Assembly (NCBI RefSeq): GCF_037975245.1
Contig: NC_092578.1
Coordinates: 18,626,321-18,690,320 of the forward strand
Reading direction: 5' to 3'
Source: Apostichopus japonicus
Taxonomy: Eukaryota; Echinodermata; Holothuroidea; Aspidochirotida; Stichopodidae
Length of the DNA stretch: 64,000 nt
The notes under the pieces were generated by a model. It searched no databases. It was given only the letters and a program-made list of their open reading frames with translations, and was not told the origin of the DNA. Positions 63,051 to 64,000 of this stretch are shown one piece after another (the first letter of the stretch is position 1; each line of letters starts with the position of its first letter). A program made the translations under genes and the position numbers.

Positions 63051-64000
63051 TGATATCATGTTTGATTTTCAATTTAGACGAGACATTTTTAAGTTTTGAT
63101 TCTATCCGGCAGCAGATCAAAGAACGACCTCACGAATGGCAAGTGAGTTTATAATATTTTCATCTTTCATATTGTTCGTGAACTTACAACTGACAAAAAT
63201 CACCAGAAAGAAATCTCTTTTTGCAAATTAGTCTGAATATATATTGATCTTGTTTCAACTCGCAAAAAAGATGTGGAAGTTGTAAAAACCCATGAACTAT
63301 TGGTGTCCGATTATCATATGAAGCAATACACATTGAATTCTAACCGTTAATGCATACATTAAAGATCAACAAACTATGATTATGTTTGTATCTCCTGTCT
63401 CGTTAAAACATGTACATTGGATATCGTATTTACAACCAATTTCTTAGTCGGTCGAGAGTACACCCTAAATGACTCCCAAAGAAAACTTACCAAGTATCAG
63501 ATAGATTGACCGACAGACAGCAGGCGTTGGTCCAGGTGGTTGTGCGTTGTACACCGCGACCCCCCACCCCCACCCCACCACACCCCCACCCTTATAAGTA
63601 GTTATAATCACAACCTTGCATCTAGACCTAATTTATAGCTTAATAAGCCTCAGAATGAGCCATCATTCATGCCTAAAATATTTTATTTCTTTTTTCTGGG
63701 TGACAAACCACAGACCTTCTTTACAGAAGTCAGCTTCAATGACCTTAGGGCCACACCCCTCTTTACTATCTTGGAACAGCCCCTGCACAGACAGATATCA
63801 TTTTATACTACCTACACAAGGCAATACAGTTTCTTGTTTGCAATTACATAGAGGATAACATTTTAGGGGTGAAGTAATTGAGGGTGGACAATGAATAAAC
63901 CAGTTGCTTTTTGCCCCCTTCCCCCTCTCCCCTTTTACGATCACCATTTATGGACCTTTTCTGCCTCTGACAAATATATACAAGTATATCATTCACTCTG
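63051..64000 (+). repeat. 950-bp direct duplication, copy 2 (continues past window end)
   Basis: Second copy of 54706-55659, 8.3 kb downstream. The right edge is cut by the window, so total length is unknown. It starts 42 bp after the GPCR pseudogene fragment. Confidence 0.9.

Overview
This is animal nuclear DNA. Genes have GT-AG introns and long introns, there are many microsatellites, and non-autonomous DNA transposons and LINE relics are scattered through the AT-rich non-coding sequence. The two spliced genes are clear orthologues of vertebrate proteins (golgin-245 and DCAF13). The window also carries lineage-type intronless LRR receptors and a single-exon rhodopsin-type GPCR. This mix suits an invertebrate deuterostome, possibly an echinoderm, but nothing in the window proves the species.

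Layout. (1) 1-5538: no recognised gene apart from a possible last golgin exon; a 300-bp direct repeat and a LINE 3' relic. (2) 5539-35385, minus strand: a golgin-245 (GOLGA4) gene whose 20 recognised coding exons join in frame to about 2,196 residues. It has the N-terminal MFKK tethering motif, a very long coiled coil (one exon is 3,929 bp) and a C-terminal GRIP domain; the short terminal exon is not securely placed. (3) 35386-38785: upstream region with a large inverted repeat and a hAT-type MITE with a perfect 8-bp target duplication. (4) 38786-40999 and 43354-46086, plus strand: two tandem intronless genes for type I membrane leucine-rich-repeat receptors (737 and 910 aa). Their first 400 coding bases are almost identical, with the similarity stopping abruptly at the ATG, and they differ by exactly five 24-residue LRRs. 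(5) 48689-54085, plus strand: a complete nine-exon DCAF13/SOF1 gene (447 aa). (6) 54086-64000: repeat-rich; a 119-bp tandem repeat starting just after the DCAF13 stop, a 950-bp direct duplication that runs off the window end, three hAT-like elements plus a partial copy, an intact rhodopsin-type GPCR on the minus strand (59520-60602), and a frameshifted TM7 fragment of another GPCR (62884-63009).

The genes do not form a pathway. Golgin-245 acts in trans-Golgi vesicle capture and DCAF13 in nucleolar 18S rRNA maturation; both are housekeeping genes. The LRR pair and the GPCR look like members of expanding surface-receptor families inserted among them. The most interesting candidate system is the LRR pair: a conserved N-terminal cassette, a modular LRR array of variable length, a Thr/Ser stalk and a short tyrosine-containing tail.
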